From WHSM01 sp050701635 (lineage in GTDB: Bacteria; Actinomycetota; Actinomycetes; Mycobacteriales; Micromonosporaceae): 6,821 bases of DNA. The translations under genes were made by a program, and so were the position numbers. The notes under the pieces were generated by a model, which was not told the DNA's origin, did not search any database, and saw nothing but the letters and a program-made list of their open reading frames with translations. The DNA lies in NCBI GenBank assembly GCA_050701635.1, contig JBOGDF010000304.1:1-6821 (forward strand), written 5' to 3'. Below, in pieces: positions 5,218 through 6,821 of the stretch (its first letter is position 1; each line of letters opens with the position of its first letter).

Positions 5218-6821
5218 CGTGGTGCTGTCGGGGCCGGACGCGGTGACGGGGCCGGGGTCGGCCCGTCAGGTGGGGTGGTGGGTGTGTAGCCCGGCACCCG
5301 GTCGTAGTTGCCGGTGATGATCCCCGCCATGCCGTCACGCGCCTTCTCGTCTTCCCAGTACCTGGAGTGGGTGCCCGTCTCGTCGTCGGGGTTGCCGGGG
5401 CCGCTGTCGAAGGGGTGTCCTCCGAAGTCCTGGTCGGAGGGGTCGGTGCCGAACCACACGTCGGGCACCCGTCTGATGATGTCGTGCTCGGCGCGGGTGG
5501 CCCACACGTGGTCGGGTGAGACGCCACCCAGCTCGTATGCGCGGTCGACGCCGACGCCGGGGCTGCCGACGAAGACCAGCTCGTCGGCGTTGACGCCGTC
5601 CGGGCGGCCGTCGTGGTTGACGTCCCCGCTTGCGGCGTAGCCGATCACGGTGGCGCCGTAGCTGTGCCCGATGACGGTGTTGTGTGACGGCGCTCCCTCG
5701 TGGGTGGCGCGCAGCCCGTCCTGGAAACGGCGCAGGTCGTCGGTGGCCGCCTCGGCGTAGTGCTCCGCGGGTGAGTTGACGAACGGATCGTCCGGTGCGT
5801 CGTAGCCCAGCCACATGATCACCGCGGTGTCCTCATCCGGGGCTGCGCGACCGGCGTCCAGAGCCATCTTGTCGGCGTACTCGACCTGGCCGTTGACGTT
5901 GCCGAGGTCGTTGCCGGTGCCGGGGACGAAGGTGGCGACGTGGTCGGCGGTGTCGGGGTTGCCGATCGCGATGATCGCGCGGCCGTCGGAGTCGTCGACA
6001 CCGTCGTGCCCCCGGTCCTCGACGGTGCCCGGCTCGAAACCGATCAGGTAGGCGCGGGGCTTGGTCGGCGCGTCGTAGAGCCGACCCTCGATCGCCTTGA
6101 TGCCGCGGAGGTTCTTGTCGAGCACCTCCCGCTCCCGCATCAGGCGGGCGGCCTCCCGCGCCGCCCGTGTAGCCGCGCTGGAGTCGCCGTCCCGCATGAT
6201 CGTCTCCAGCTCCTCCAACCGCGCCCGCACCTTCCGCCTGCGGGCTTCGGCCTTGTCACGCTCGCGGGCCAGGCGCACCCGGTTGGCCTGGTCCCGGTAC
6301 ATCACCGGTACGCCGTCGAGCCGGCCGATCCTGTCCGGGTGACGGTGGATGAGGTACTGCTGCTCGGCGGGAGAAAGCCCGTCCCACCACGCGTTGACCT
6401 TCTTCGGGTCGGTGCCCGGTGCGGGGAGGTCCCCCTCGGGGACATACCCGTTGCCCTGGGTCTTCGGGTCGTAACCCGGCACCAGCTTCGCCAGCCGCTT
6501 CGCCGCCGCCTGGTCAGCCTTGTGCGCTCTCTGGACGGCGTCGTCGATGGCGTCGAGCACCTCCATCATCCGGGACTGGACCACCTTGGTCCGCTCCTTG
6601 TCCAAGGCGGGACCGGTGTAGGTGACCTCGGTGCCGTCCTCGCTGACCGTGGCCGGGACCAGCTTCGCCTCGTCGAGGGCATCGAGCAGCGCGCCCCGGG
6701 CCTTTCCCAGGTCGTCGGCAAGAGCGGTCAGCTCGGTGTCGATCGCGATCAGCGGGGCCTGCGTCGCGTCGACCTCCCCGGCGAGGCTCCGGAGCCGCCC
6801 AGTGGCCGCGTCGCAGGCGTC
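5214..6821 (-). CDS. DUF1023-type alpha/beta hydrolase with N-terminal helical (WXG-like) region, 5' end missing
   Basis: The frame is open from the window edge to the TGA at 5214-5216, giving 535 visible residues; the start lies beyond 6821. Order of features (visible numbering): Ala/Leu/Asp-rich helices 1-115 resembling the helical N-termini of WXG-type exported proteins; VNAWWDGLSPAEQ (Trp145-146) and DRIGRLDGVP (163-172), motifs typical of this group; a charged coiled-coil-like stretch about 176-240; then the DUF1023 (PF06259) hydrolase, about 257-512, with VPGTGNDLG (299-307), the nucleophile elbow VIGHSYG (Ser387), VFVGSPGVGVD, and GTHSRYW whose His485 is a likely catalytic His. A Pro/Thr-rich tail closes it (513-535). 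The family is a predicted serine hydrolase of unknown substrate. A TTG at 6605 could be read as a start, but the upstream sequence is plainly coding. It heads an operon with two lipoproteins. Export by a type VII-like route is inference. Confidence 0.88.
   Translation of the reverse strand, partial: DACDAATGRLRSLAGEVDATQAPLIAIDTELTALADDLGKARGALLDALDEAKLVPATVSEDGTEVTYTGPALDKERTKVVQSRMMEVLDAIDDAVQRAHKADQAAAKRLAKLVPGYDPKTQGNGYVPEGDLPAPGTDPKKVNAWWDGLSPAEQQYLIHRHPDRIGRLDGVPVMYRDQANRVRLARERDKAEARRRKVRARLEELETIMRDGDSSAATRAAREAARLMREREVLDKNLRGIKAIEGRLYDAPTKPRAYLIGFEPGTVEDRGHDGVDDSDGRAIIAIGNPDTADHVATFVPGTGNDLGNVNGQVEYADKMALDAGRAAPDEDTAVIMWLGYDAPDDPFVNSPAEHYAEAATDDLRRFQDGLRATHEGAPSHNTVIGHSYGATVIGYAASGDVNHDGRPDGVNADELVFVGSPGVGVDRAYELGGVSPDHVWATRAEHDIIRRVPDVWFGTDPSDQDFGGHPFDSGPGNPDDETGTHSRYWEDEKARDGMAGIITGNYDRVPGYTPTTPPDGPTPAPSPRPAPTAPR

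Noticed and set aside
4198..5246. Forward-strand frames at 4198-5049 and 4809-5246 sharing an identical segment
   Set aside because: Their similarity to each other is only a by-product of the lipoprotein duplication on the opposite strand.
6419..6625. Forward-strand small frames opposite the hydrolase (also 5308-5640, 5815-6051, 6097-6342)
   Set aside because: All are antisense shadows of the well-supported hydrolase frame and show no motif or ribosome binding site.

Overview
The window is very GC-rich DNA with G/C-biased third codon positions, GTG starts and a leaderless-type promoter. Its gene content (WXG-like/DUF1023 hydrolase, actinobacterial lipoproteins, a putative glycolipid-binding protein) points to a high-GC actinobacterium. 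A member of the Micromonosporaceae such as Micromonospora is a reasonable guess, but it is inferred from gene types and composition only.

Layout, left to right. (1) Positions 1-1100 (+) hold the 3' part of a gene for a Pro/Gly/Gln-rich protein with a collagen-like tract, two pentapeptide repeat arrays and one C-terminal membrane segment; its start lies outside the window. (2) Positions 1113-2270 (-), tail to tail with it, encode a complete PLP-dependent C-S lyase/aminotransferase of the MalY/PatB type. (3) Positions 2326-2916 (+), divergent from it across 55 bases, encode a DUF1089 putative glycolipid-binding protein that looks leaderless. (4) Positions 2932-2981 form a strong imperfect hairpin. 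(5) Positions 2996-4045 are an IS5-family (IS427-like) insertion sequence with 10-bp perfect terminal inverted repeats, inserted into a CTAG target with TA duplicated. Its transposase has an apparent 1-base insertion that is hidden because it cancels the frame change normally made by a -1 frameshift at A5G4. (6) Positions 4064-6821 (-) hold an operon read right to left: a partial DUF1023 alpha/beta hydrolase with an N-terminal helical region, then two tandem copies of a 180-residue lipoprotein. The two copies are about 98% identical over residues 24-180 but only about 59% identical at DNA level over the first 70 bases.

The most interesting unit is the last one. The hydrolase overlaps the first lipoprotein by four bases (GTGA), and a second lipoprotein follows. 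An enzyme coupled to a duplicated, rapidly remodelled surface lipoprotein could be an exported effector with immunity-like or partner lipoproteins; that reading is inference. The IS sits 18 bases beyond the end of this operon, in the gap between it and the convergent glycolipid-binding gene.

No tRNA, rRNA, CRISPR or recognised riboswitch was seen. Apart from the IS element, no stretch over 300 bases lacks a gene.
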